Below the pieces are notes generated by a model that was not told the DNA's origin, ran no database searches, and saw only the letters and a program-made list of their open reading frames with translations. A stretch of DNA of 47,772 bases from Patescibacteria group bacterium (GTDB lineage: Bacteria > Patescibacteriota > Patescibacteriia > UBA9570), in NCBI GenBank assembly GCA_024277435.1, contig JAJRVJ010000017.1, forward strand, positions 1 through 47,772, given 5' to 3'. Positions 16,652-24,652 of the stretch are shown piece after piece. The position numbers and the translations under genes are program-made. Every line of letters starts with the position of its first letter. The stretch's first letter is position 1.

Positions 16652-18109
16652 ATGTCTCTCACTTCGAAGATTGCTAAAAATACGACATACCTGTCGTTGT
16701 CGTCGTTATTTCAAAAAATTCTCTCTTTTGGATTTTATATTTATTTAGCAAATCAGTTAGGTGAAGTGTTGTTAGGGCGTTATAACTTTGCTCTCAACTA
16801 TACAACTATTTTTGTTATTGTCATGAATTTCGGCTTAGTCCCTGTGCTTACGCGGGAGGGAGCTAAGTTTAAAGAAAAAATAGAAGAACTGTTCGGTTTT
16901 ATTCTTTCTGTTAAATTGATTTTAGCGGTTATTACACTACCATTAATGTTTGGTATTTTTCATGCTTTGAATTTATCAAAGGAAATGCCAATAGAAACAA
17001 TTCAGCTTGTATACTTAGCTGGTATCGTTGTGTTATTGGATACATTTAGATCTGTATTTTTAGCAGTATTGCGGGCTAAACAGGAAATGCATTATGAAGC
17101 TATTGGTCAAGCGCTATATCAAGTTGTTGTAGTTGCTGGGGGGGCAGCTGTGCTTATGAGTGGATTTAAAACGCGGGCAATGGTACTGGTTATCATGGCG
17201 GCAAGTTTAGTGTATTTTTGTTATTCAGTGTACGTTGTTGTGGCTAAGGCCAAAATTCGTCCACATCTACGCTGGACAGCAGGGCAATTAATACCACTAT
17301 TAAAGGTAGCGGCTCCGTTCGCATTAGCGGATATATTTTTTAAATTAAATGGTTCTATTGATACGGTTATGCTGGAATATCTAGCAGGGGATCGATATAT
17401 TGCTTGGTATAATATTGCTTCTAAATTAACGATAACACTTACCATTATTCCCGGTGCTTTTGCTACAGCCTTTTTCCCAGCTATGAGTAAGGCATTTGTT
17501 GAATCCAAGGATGTGCTAAAGCAAATTTTTGAGCAGACAACTCAGTATTTAATTATTGTTGCTATTCCGATTTCATTTGGTGCTTACTTATTAGCGCCAC
17601 AGATAATCAATATTGCTTTTCCAGATTTTCCTGCTGCCATACCAGCGCTGCAAATATTTATGGCAGGCTTGTTGTTTTTATTTATTAACTATCCAATCGG
17701 AAATTTATTAAATGCCGCCAACAAGCAGAAGATGAATACTATAAACATGGGAATAGCATTGATAGTGAATATTGTTCTGAATATCATATTAATTCCACAG
17801 CATACATATTTAGGCGCTTCTATTGCAGCTGTAGTAAGTGTAGTTGTATTGGTGGGATTAGGGCTTCCTCGAGCGTATCAGATAATTCAGTTTAATGTTC
17901 TTGATCTATTAGAGCGTCTTGCTAAAGCAGTGTTAGCAGCCACTGCCATGGCAGTGGCATTATATGCATTTGCACCATATAGCGGTGTATTAACGTTAAT
18001 GGCGATTGGGATAACTAGTTACTCCGTTGTATTATTTTTGGTGCGAGGCATTACCATAGCTGAATGTAGATTGTTATTTCAATCAGTATTGTCTAAACGG
18101 AAAGCATAA
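16652..18109 (+). CDS. Polysaccharide flippase (Wzx/MOP family)
   Basis: A 485-residue membrane protein with about 12-14 hydrophobic segments. It starts SLTSKIAKNTTYLSLSSLFQKILSFGFYIYLANQLGEVLLGRYNFALNY, the typical Wzx/RfbX entry helix. It is expected to flip lipid-linked glycan units across the membrane. It opens the surface-glycan cluster and is followed by glycosyltransferases. A GAGAGG sequence five bases before ATG is a plausible ribosome binding site. The gene carries a 20-base perfect palindrome near its 3' end. Confidence 0.88.
   Translation: MSLTSKIAKNTTYLSLSSLFQKILSFGFYIYLANQLGEVLLGRYNFALNYTTIFVIVMNFGLVPVLTREGAKFKEKIEELFGFILSVKLILAVITLPLMFGIFHALNLSKEMPIETIQLVYLAGIVVLLDTFRSVFLAVLRAKQEMHYEAIGQALYQVVVVAGGAAVLMSGFKTRAMVLVIMAASLVYFCYSVYVVVAKAKIRPHLRWTAGQLIPLLKVAAPFALADIFFKLNGSIDTVMLEYLAGDRYIAWYNIASKLTITLTIIPGAFATAFFPAMSKAFVESKDVLKQIFEQTTQYLIIVAIPISFGAYLLAPQIINIAFPDFPAAIPALQIFMAGLLFLFINYPIGNLLNAANKQKMNTINMGIALIVNIVLNIILIPQHTYLGASIAAVVSVVVLVGLGLPRAYQIIQFNVLDLLERLAKAVLAATAMAVALYAFAPYSGVLTLMAIGITSYSVVLFLVRGITIAECRLLFQSVLSKRKA
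17939..17958. repeat. 20-base perfect palindrome inside the flippase gene
   Basis: GCCACTGCCATGGCAGTGGC is identical to its reverse complement. It codes for part of LAATAMAVALY in a membrane helix. It may be chance or a protein-binding site. Confidence 0.9.
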
Positions 18110-18121
18110 ATATATTTTTTT

Positions 18122-19174
18122 ATGAAGCGAACGGCTTTAATAACATTAGAATACCCACCAATTGTTGGGGGTGTGGCTAATTATTATGCAAATATCGTTT
18201 CAGCAGTAGGTGAAGATCTTATTGTTATTGATAATGCTTCGGGGTTATTTGTCCCGTGGTGGCGCTCTATAAAAAGATTGATGCGTATATTGAAGCAAAA
18301 AAATATTGAGCACGTACTTGTTGGGCAAATACTTCCGCTTGGTACAGCGGCGGCTATTATTTCAAAAATGAAAGACATGCCTTATACAGTATTTGTGCAT
18401 GGTATGGATATTACTGTGCCACAGAAATATTGGCGTAAGCGTGTACTGTTGCGCTGGATTTTACGTAATGCTGAAGCAGTTATTACCATTTCTGATTACA
18501 CAGAAAAGAAAATTCGTGAACTGGTTCCTGATGCATCTTTGCAGATCACACAAATTCCACCAGGCGCACATGTTACACCGGAAATGTTACCACAAGAGAC
18601 TCATTCTCAATTAACAGATAAAAAACCATACATTTTATCTGTTGGGAGATTGGTAAAGCGCAAGGGGTTTGATAATTCAATTAAGGCGTTTGCAGAAATC
18701 GCGGATAGTTATCCTGATTTACAATATATTATTACTGGTAAAGGCGCGTATAAATCTGAGTTAGAAAAAATTATTATTGAATACCATTTACAGCAGAGAG
18801 TTCATATAGTTGAGAGTATGGCTGACGCGGAATTAGCGGATGCGTATAGTAATTGCGAATTTCATGTTATGCCAGCGCGAACTATTGGTGGCGTAGATTT
18901 TGAAGGTTTTGGAATCACTGTATTGGAGGCTGGATTATTTGGTAAGCCAACAATTGGTGGGTTAGATAGTGGAATGACAAGTTCAATAATTGATAAAGAA
19001 ACAGGATTATTAGTAGATGGCGCTAGCATTAGCGAAATTTCTATGGCGCTTCAGCACTTATTAGCGGATTCTAATTACGCAGCGCAACTGGGTGGAGCCG
19101 CTAAACAATTTGTTGAAGCCGAACACATATGGTTAGCTAAGGGTAAGGCTCTGCGTGAATTAATTAGTGATTAA
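18122..19174 (+). CDS. Glycosyltransferase family 4 (GT-B)
   Basis: A 350-residue retaining glycosyltransferase. The acceptor-side N-terminal domain begins TALITLEYPPIVGGVANYYANI and includes FVHGMDITVPQKYW. The donor-binding domain starts ILSVGRLVKRKGFDNSIKAFAEI, and the EGFGITVLEAGLFGKPTIGG motif near residue 260-280 binds the nucleotide sugar. It probably acts in the cytoplasm on a lipid-linked glycan. The sugar cannot be named from the sequence. It lies between the flippase and the broken dehydrogenase. Confidence 0.88.
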   Translation: MKRTALITLEYPPIVGGVANYYANIVSAVGEDLIVIDNASGLFVPWWRSIKRLMRILKQKNIEHVLVGQILPLGTAAAIISKMKDMPYTVFVHGMDITVPQKYWRKRVLLRWILRNAEAVITISDYTEKKIRELVPDASLQITQIPPGAHVTPEMLPQETHSQLTDKKPYILSVGRLVKRKGFDNSIKAFAEIADSYPDLQYIITGKGAYKSELEKIIIEYHLQQRVHIVESMADAELADAYSNCEFHVMPARTIGGVDFEGFGITVLEAGLFGKPTIGGLDSGMTSSIIDKETGLLVDGASISEISMALQHLLADSNYAAQLGGAAKQFVEAEHIWLAKGKALRELISD

Positions 19175-19183
19175 TTCACATCT

Positions 19184-20557
19184 ATGCGCATTACATCTAC
19201 CAATCCAGCGCAAAATTACACGCCAATTAATAGCGTTGCTGTGGCGAGCGCTAAAGACATTGCTGATGCGATACAGGCGGCTCATGTTACTAAGGATAGA
19301 TGGGCTGAATTATCTGTTAATGAGCGAGCAGAACAGTTAGCGCCACTTAGTCAGCTTCTGGCTGAGCAATCTGATGAGCTGGCTAATATGATTACTGCAG
19401 AAACCGGTAAGCCATTGCGTGAGGCTCATGATGAATTTGAATCGGGTCAAGGATATATTGATTATTGCATTCAGAATGGACCAATAAGTTTGCAAGATCA
19501 GGAATTATTTAATGATGGCGCTACTACGGGCAAAGCGGTATTTGAACCCTTCGGTGTTGCAGCGGTTATTACACCTTGGAACTATCCATTAGAAATGCCA
19601 TTATGAGGAATCATTCCAAACTTAATTACTGGTAATCGTGTGGTATTTAAACCATCAGAAGAAACTCCATTAGTTGGTCAGTTATTAGCTGATGCGATTA
19701 AGAAGTTGAATCTTCCATCCGGTGTGTTCACCATAGTGCATGGGGCTGGTGATGTAGGCAGGCAATTGGCGGAGGCTAATATAGATTTATTGTGGTTTAC
19801 TGGTAGCTCAGCAGTTGGACAAGAGTTGTATACTGTAGCGGCGAAGAAATTTATTAAAGTGGTATTTGAACTGGGTGGTAGTAGTCCAGGCTTGATATTT
19901 CCTGATGTTGATGTGCAGTATATTGCGGATCAAGTGTACGGTACGCGATTTTATAATTGCGGCCAATCATGTAGTGCGTTAAAGAGGTTATTTGTGCATA
20001 AGGATATATTTGCCGATGTTGTAGAAGCATTGCGTCTGAAGTTAGCTGTAGCAGTTGTAGGAGATCCGCTCGATGACAAAACGGATATTGGTAGCTTAGT
20101 TGCAGAACGGCAACAAATATTATTAGAAGCACAATTGGCTGACGCTATTGCAAAAGGCGCAAAGGTTGAAGTTGGTGGAGGAGATCTTGAGCAGCTTGCT
20201 GGTGCTTATTTTGCTCCAACCATACTTACTAATGTAACGAATGAGATGCGTGTGTACAATGAGGAAGTATTTGGGCCGTTATTGCCGATTATGTCTTTTA
20301 GCACAGAGGAGGAAGCTATTACATTAGCTAATGATACCGAGTATGGCTTATCGGCAATGATCTATACAGCTGATAGTGATCGAGCTGCTAGAATAGCCCA
20401 ACGTTTGCAGGCTGGCACAGTATCTATTAATACAACTAACTATCATAAGGCCGAGTGTCCATTTGGTGGATATAAAAAAAGTGGCCTAGGTCGTGAGCAT
20501 GGTCATTTTGGATTTCAAGAGCTATCACAGATAAAGCACATTCATCGAAAGTTGTAA
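19184..20557 (+). pseudogene. Aldehyde dehydrogenase interrupted by one in-frame TGA
   Basis: The frame is otherwise continuous and full length (457 sense codons plus the internal stop). It has the NAD-dependent aldehyde dehydrogenase (succinate-semialdehyde type) layout: TPWNYPLEMPL, GNRVVFKPSEETP, FTGSSAVG, FELGGSSPG (general-base Glu), YNCGQSCSA (catalytic Cys), EEVFGPLLP and CPFGGYKKSGLGRE. At 19604-19606 TGA interrupts MPL-stop-GIIPNLITGN, where relatives usually carry Trp. The two track ORFs (19184-19606 and 19640-20557) are pieces of this one gene. A TGG-to-TGA change, a sequence error or UGA readthrough would explain it. The downstream half alone lacks the cofactor-binding start. Confidence 0.85.
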
Positions 20558-20568
20558 CTATCGTGGCA

Positions 20569-20597
20569 TTGAAATAATTACAAAGAAATGGTATAGT
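20569..20597 (+). promoter_or_regulatory. Promoter upstream of the GT2/polymerase operon
   Basis: TTGAAA (20569-20574), a 17-base spacer and TATAGT (20592-20597) form a near-consensus promoter in the 50-base gap. The expected start is about 20604, so the leader before ATG 20608 would be only a few bases. Confidence 0.72.
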
Positions 20598-20607
20598 TCT
20601 TCGAGTT

Positions 20608-21450
20608 ATGGATTTATCGATCATCATAGTTTCATGGAATGTGCGCGATCATTTACGCGCCTGCTTGCAGTCTATTTATGACCATACCGATGGAGTTACA
20701 TTTGAGGTGTTTGTTGTAGATAATGATTCACACGATGGATCAGCGGATATGGTAGCTGAGAATTTTTCTCAGGTACACTTGATTCGGAATAAGAAAAATC
20801 GTGGATTTGGGGCTGCCAATAATCAAGCATATGCCAAAGCGAAGGGGCGTTATATTTTATTTCTTAATGATGATACGAAAATCGACGGGAATATTTTTAA
20901 AACCCTCGTACAAAAATATGACGAACAGGATAGTTTAGTAGGAATGATTGGTTGCCAATTACGTAATGTTGATGGATCTATTCAAGAATCGGTTAGGGCG
21001 TATCCAACAATTTTTGATCAAACTATTATTCTATTAAAGCTACACATTCTCTTTCCTTGGTTAATAAGGGGTTACATGCAAATCCATTTTGATTACACTA
21101 AAGAGCAGTCTGTAGATCAGGTGATGGGTGCATTTATGATTTCTCCACGATCTGTTCTTGATGAAGTTGGTGTATTTGATGAGGAATTTTTTACCTGGTT
21201 TGAAGAAGTGGATTTGCAAAAGCGCATGCGGCTGGCTGGATATACAGTGTTGTTTACACCTGATGTTCAGTGCACTCATGTAAAGGGCGCAAGTTTTGGA
21301 CAGTGGCGAAAACCGAAGGCGCAGAAAATATTTAATCACAGTATGCGCACCTATTTTCGAAAGCGCCACATGTTTTTTAGTTATTTATGGGTGTCCTTTA
21401 TTCAACCAATAAGTATTACTCTATCCTATGTGGCACAAATTATTCGGTAA
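20608..21450 (+). CDS. Glycosyltransferase family 2 (rhamnosyltransferase-like)
   Basis: A 280-residue GT-A enzyme. The N-terminus DLSIIIVSWNVRDHLRACLQSIYDH and VFVVDNDSHDGSADMV bind the nucleotide; FLNDDTKID holds the metal-binding Asp pair. FFTWFEEVDLQKRMRLAGY matches the WbbL/rhamnosyltransferase subtype. A C-terminal hydrophobic stretch suggests membrane association. It is first in a tightly packed run and overlaps the next gene by 23 bases. Confidence 0.88.
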   Translation: MDLSIIIVSWNVRDHLRACLQSIYDHTDGVTFEVFVVDNDSHDGSADMVAENFSQVHLIRNKKNRGFGAANNQAYAKAKGRYILFLNDDTKIDGNIFKTLVQKYDEQDSLVGMIGCQLRNVDGSIQESVRAYPTIFDQTIILLKLHILFPWLIRGYMQIHFDYTKEQSVDQVMGAFMISPRSVLDEVGVFDEEFFTWFEEVDLQKRMRLAGYTVLFTPDVQCTHVKGASFGQWRKPKAQKIFNHSMRTYFRKRHMFFSYLWVSFIQPISITLSYVAQIIR

Positions 21451-22903
21451 GTCCGTACTATTATTACTAGTCATCGAATGCATTTCATGGCTTTCATACG
21501 ATTCTGCAAGTTTAAAGCAGTTAGCTTTCTGGGTAGTGGTAGTAGGGGTCTTAATAGCTAGTCTCTATAAGCTAGAATACGGAGTGTATGCAATTATAGC
21601 AGAGTTAGCTATTGGTTCGCAGGGATATATTCTCAGCACTACAATTGGCGGTTTTAATGTATCTATTCGTTTGGGTATTTTCTTGGTTGTTATGATTGCG
21701 TGGGGTATTGCGGTAGCTCGTGAGAAGCGTATCTATTTCTTTCAATCAAGTTTATGGAAATGGTATGTTGCACTCATAACATTTTTGGCAATCGGTGTAT
21801 TTATTGGATATGTGAATGGAAATAGTGTATCGAATATATTCTTTGATTGGAATGGATACTTGTTCTTTGGAATGGTGCTACCGCTTACACAAGCCATTCG
21901 AAATGAGGCACAAGTGCGCAAGCTTATTACGGTGTTATTTGCTGGGGTAACGGTACTAGCTATTCAAACGCTAACGATATTGTTCCTATTTTCTCACGGT
22001 GAATTTTTTAGATATTATTTGTCGGATATATATAAGTGGGTTCGAGATTTCCGGATTGGTGAAATTACATTACAGGAGAGTGGATTTTATCGCGTCTTCT
22101 TTCAGAGTCATATCTATGTTGTATTTGCGCTGCTGCTTAGTTTAGCGCTCTTGGTAAAACACTGGGCTTGGGAATATGTATTGGTGCTTGGTGTATCAAC
22201 TACACTGGTATTTTTGAGCTATTCAAGAAGTTTTTGGGTTGCCATTATAGTAACTCTTGGATTTGTTGCGATATATTTATTATGGAAAGAACGCATTAAA
22301 TTTTCCAAAGTACTGAAGTTATATTTATCGATAGTTGTATTATTTATTGCTGGATATGTATTTGTGTTGGGAGTTATAAATATTCCACTTTCTAGTGATG
22401 CTGGGTCGGGAGTATCTGCTGGTAGTTTACTTACGGAACGCACTCAGGACCCCACAGAAGACGCTGGTGGCGGTTCGCGTATGGCACTACTACGTCCGTT
22501 GGTAGATAAAAATTTAGAGCATCCACTACTAGGATCTGGCTTTGGAACTACTGTAACGTATGCCACGCAAGATCAGCGAGCTTTAGAAAATAATGCAGAT
22601 GGCTTATATACAACATTTGCTTTTGAGTGGGGGTATTTAGATTTATGGTTGAAGCTTGGTATCGCAGGTACTGCGGTGTATATTGTCATTCTCTGGCTCT
22701 TATTTACTAATGGAATGCGTATTAGCTCTGCACTTACAGTGAGTACAGATCGTTATATAGTAATGGGAATTATGTTTGGAGTTGTAGCGCTTGGATTAAT
22801 TCATGCCTTAACCCCGTATTTAAATCATCCACTTGGCATTGGCTGGATTGTAGTGGCCACCGTGGTATTCGATATTTATGGAAGATCAAAAACCACTCGT
22901 TAG
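21428..22903 (+). CDS. O-antigen polymerase/ligase-like membrane protein
   Basis: A 491-residue protein with about 10-12 transmembrane helices, including SVLLLLVIECISWL, LAFWVVVVGVLIASLY, YVVFALLLSLALLV and LYLSIVVLFIAGYVFVLGVI. A large extracytoplasmic loop near the C-terminal third holds SRMALLRPLVDKNLEHPLLGSGFG. The H-P-L-L-G-x-G-x-G element before a late helix is typical of the Wzy/WaaL (O-antigen ligase) domain. Likely role: polymerising or transferring the flipped glycan outside. The start inside the previous GT2 gene is unavoidable because no later ATG precedes the first helix. Confidence 0.8.
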   Translation: MWHKLFGKSVLLLLVIECISWLSYDSASLKQLAFWVVVVGVLIASLYKLEYGVYAIIAELAIGSQGYILSTTIGGFNVSIRLGIFLVVMIAWGIAVAREKRIYFFQSSLWKWYVALITFLAIGVFIGYVNGNSVSNIFFDWNGYLFFGMVLPLTQAIRNEAQVRKLITVLFAGVTVLAIQTLTILFLFSHGEFFRYYLSDIYKWVRDFRIGEITLQESGFYRVFFQSHIYVVFALLLSLALLVKHWAWEYVLVLGVSTTLVFLSYSRSFWVAIIVTLGFVAIYLLWKERIKFSKVLKLYLSIVVLFIAGYVFVLGVINIPLSSDAGSGVSAGSLLTERTQDPTEDAGGGSRMALLRPLVDKNLEHPLLGSGFGTTVTYATQDQRALENNADGLYTTFAFEWGYLDLWLKLGIAGTAVYIVILWLLFTNGMRISSALTVSTDRYIVMGIMFGVVALGLIHALTPYLNHPLGIGWIVVATVVFDIYGRSKTTR

Positions 22904-23831
22904 TATTATTATTTTAGCGTATAATAGCCGGGAGCATCTCCCTGGATTGTTTGCGTCGCTGCAGCAGCAAACGTATTCTGCTTTGGAAATTATTGTTGTA
23001 GATAATGCTTCGGTAGATGATACGGTGGATTGGGTAAAGAATAATGCCCAATACGATTTGCTCATAGAAAATCCCAAGAATGAATGGTTCAGTAAGGGTA
23101 ATAATATTGCGGTACGTAAAGCCAAGGGTGAGTACATACTATTTTGTAACGATGATATTGTATTAACCGATGATTGCATTGAAAAATTAGTGGAAGAATG
23201 TATTTCTGATAGAAGTATTGGGATGGTAGGAGTAAAGTTATTAAAATTACAAGACCATTTTAAATTTGATAGCGCTGGAATTGAATTGCACAAGAATTTT
23301 CAAGCAGTGAATAGGGGAGAGAATGAAGAAGATATTCAGCAATATGATACAGCGGAAGATGTATTTGGTATTACGGGTGCATTAATGATGGTATCACGGG
23401 AAGCTCTTGATAAAACTCGATATAATGATGAGTTTTTTGATGAAGATTTTGTTGCCTATAAAGAAGATGTGGATTTAAGCTGGCGCATGCATCAATCTGG
23501 GTATCGCGTACGGTATTATCCAGACGCGGTTGCATACCATGCTCGGACAATTCAGAAAACAGATTTACAGCAACGCAGTACACAGTCGCCGATTATTCGT
23601 GGGTATTCATATCGCAATCATTGGTGGATGCTTATAAAGAATATGACGGCAGGTGATTTTGTGCGTTCAGCTTGGCGGTTTTTGCCATACGAGCTGGTAA
23701 AATTTGCGTACATTTGTATAATAGAGTGGCCCACGCTACGATATGTACCGCAGTTGCTTAAGGGATTGGTAATTATGCGTCGTAAGCGATCCGTTATTAA
23801 TAATATGTCTATCTGGAAATGGATCAAGTAA
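22878..23831 (+). CDS. Glycosyltransferase family 2
   Basis: A 317-residue GT-A enzyme: VSIIILAYNSREHLPGLFASLQQQTY, IIVVDNASVDDTVDWV, LFCNDDIVL (metal site), GITGALMMVSREAL and FVAYKEDVDLSWRMHQSGYRVRYYPDAVAYH. The C-terminal region is basic and aromatic, compatible with membrane contact. It overlaps the polymerase gene by 26 bases and the next GT2 by 13, so the group is probably translated as a coupled unit. The sugar donor is unknown. Confidence 0.88.
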   Translation: MEDQKPLVSIIILAYNSREHLPGLFASLQQQTYSALEIIVVDNASVDDTVDWVKNNAQYDLLIENPKNEWFSKGNNIAVRKAKGEYILFCNDDIVLTDDCIEKLVEECISDRSIGMVGVKLLKLQDHFKFDSAGIELHKNFQAVNRGENEEDIQQYDTAEDVFGITGALMMVSREALDKTRYNDEFFDEDFVAYKEDVDLSWRMHQSGYRVRYYPDAVAYHARTIQKTDLQQRSTQSPIIRGYSYRNHWWMLIKNMTAGDFVRSAWRFLPYELVKFAYICIIEWPTLRYVPQLLKGLVIMRRKRSVINNMSIWKWIK

Positions 23832-24652
23832 CATTATCAATTATTATATTCAATTATAAAACCAATCATTTATTGCGGTTGGCGATTCGTAATTTACAGA
23901 CATTGGAGTTATCATGTTCATATGAAATTATTGTAGTTGATAATGCATCAGATGATGGTAGTGTGGAGATGGTGCAAACACTATATCCAGATGTAACGTT
24001 GATTGCTAATGATGAGAATGTTGGTCACGCTAAAGGTAATAATATTGGTATCTCAGCTGCGCAGGGTAAATATCTGTTAGTAATGAATACTGATATTATT
24101 ATTACTGAACCCTCTGACGTAACAAAGATGTTGGAGTATCTTGAAGAGCATGAGGAAGTTGGCTTGATTGGCCCGCAGCTAAAAAATGGTGATGGTTCAA
24201 TTCAGCGATCATGCTTTAGGCCATATAGTCAGTTTACACCCTTATATCGTAGAACGCCTCTTGGAAAATTACCCTCCGCACAAAGAGATTTACAGAATCA
24301 CCTGATGGTAGATTTTGATCATTTAGAAATTCGAGAAGTAGATTGGATATTGGGGGCATGCTTTATTGTGCGTAAAGATATTATTGATGCAATTGGTCCG
24401 TTTAACGAGTCATTTTTTCTATACTTTGCCGATTATGAATTATGTGATCGGTTGAAGGCTAATGGATATATGGTTATATATTATCCCCATACGTCTATTG
24501 TCCACTATCATCGTCGTGAGTCTGCACAGCGGTCGATTTGGGGAGGATTGGGTAGTCTGCTAAACTATGTAACGCGTATCCATGTTAAAGATTGGATGCA
24601 ATATAAAAAAATAGTAAAACAAGGCTATGGCGTTGGTTCCAGAGATTCATAA
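23819..24652 (+). CDS. Glycosyltransferase family 2 (WbbL-like)
   Basis: A 277-residue GT-A enzyme: LSIIIFNYKTNHLLRLAIRNLQTL, IIVVDNASDDGSVEMV, LLVMNTDIII (metal site, NTD variant), GAIGPQLKNGDGSIQRSC-type segment (written here as GLIGPQLKNGDGSIQRSC) and FFLYFADYELCDRLKANGYMVIYYPHTSIVHYH. It resembles rhamnosyltransferases of cell-wall and O-antigen pathways. It overlaps the DUF4012 gene by 26 bases. Confidence 0.87.
   Translation: MDQVTLSIIIFNYKTNHLLRLAIRNLQTLELSCSYEIIVVDNASDDGSVEMVQTLYPDVTLIANDENVGHAKGNNIGISAAQGKYLLVMNTDIIITEPSDVTKMLEYLEEHEEVGLIGPQLKNGDGSIQRSCFRPYSQFTPLYRRTPLGKLPSAQRDLQNHLMVDFDHLEIREVDWILGACFIVRKDIIDAIGPFNESFFLYFADYELCDRLKANGYMVIYYPHTSIVHYHRRESAQRSIWGGLGSLLNYVTRIHVKDWMQYKKIVKQGYGVGSRDS

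Noticed and set aside
19184-20557. UGA reassigned genome-wide to Trp or Gly
   Set aside because: About 45 other genes read through without any in-frame TGA, and Trp is TGG throughout. A single UGA in one gene does not support a changed code; the expected residue also excludes the UGA-Gly code.
22886-23293. 135-residue minus-strand ORF
   Set aside because: It lies opposite a clear GT2 gene and its Asn/Ser-rich text is a mirror of that gene.
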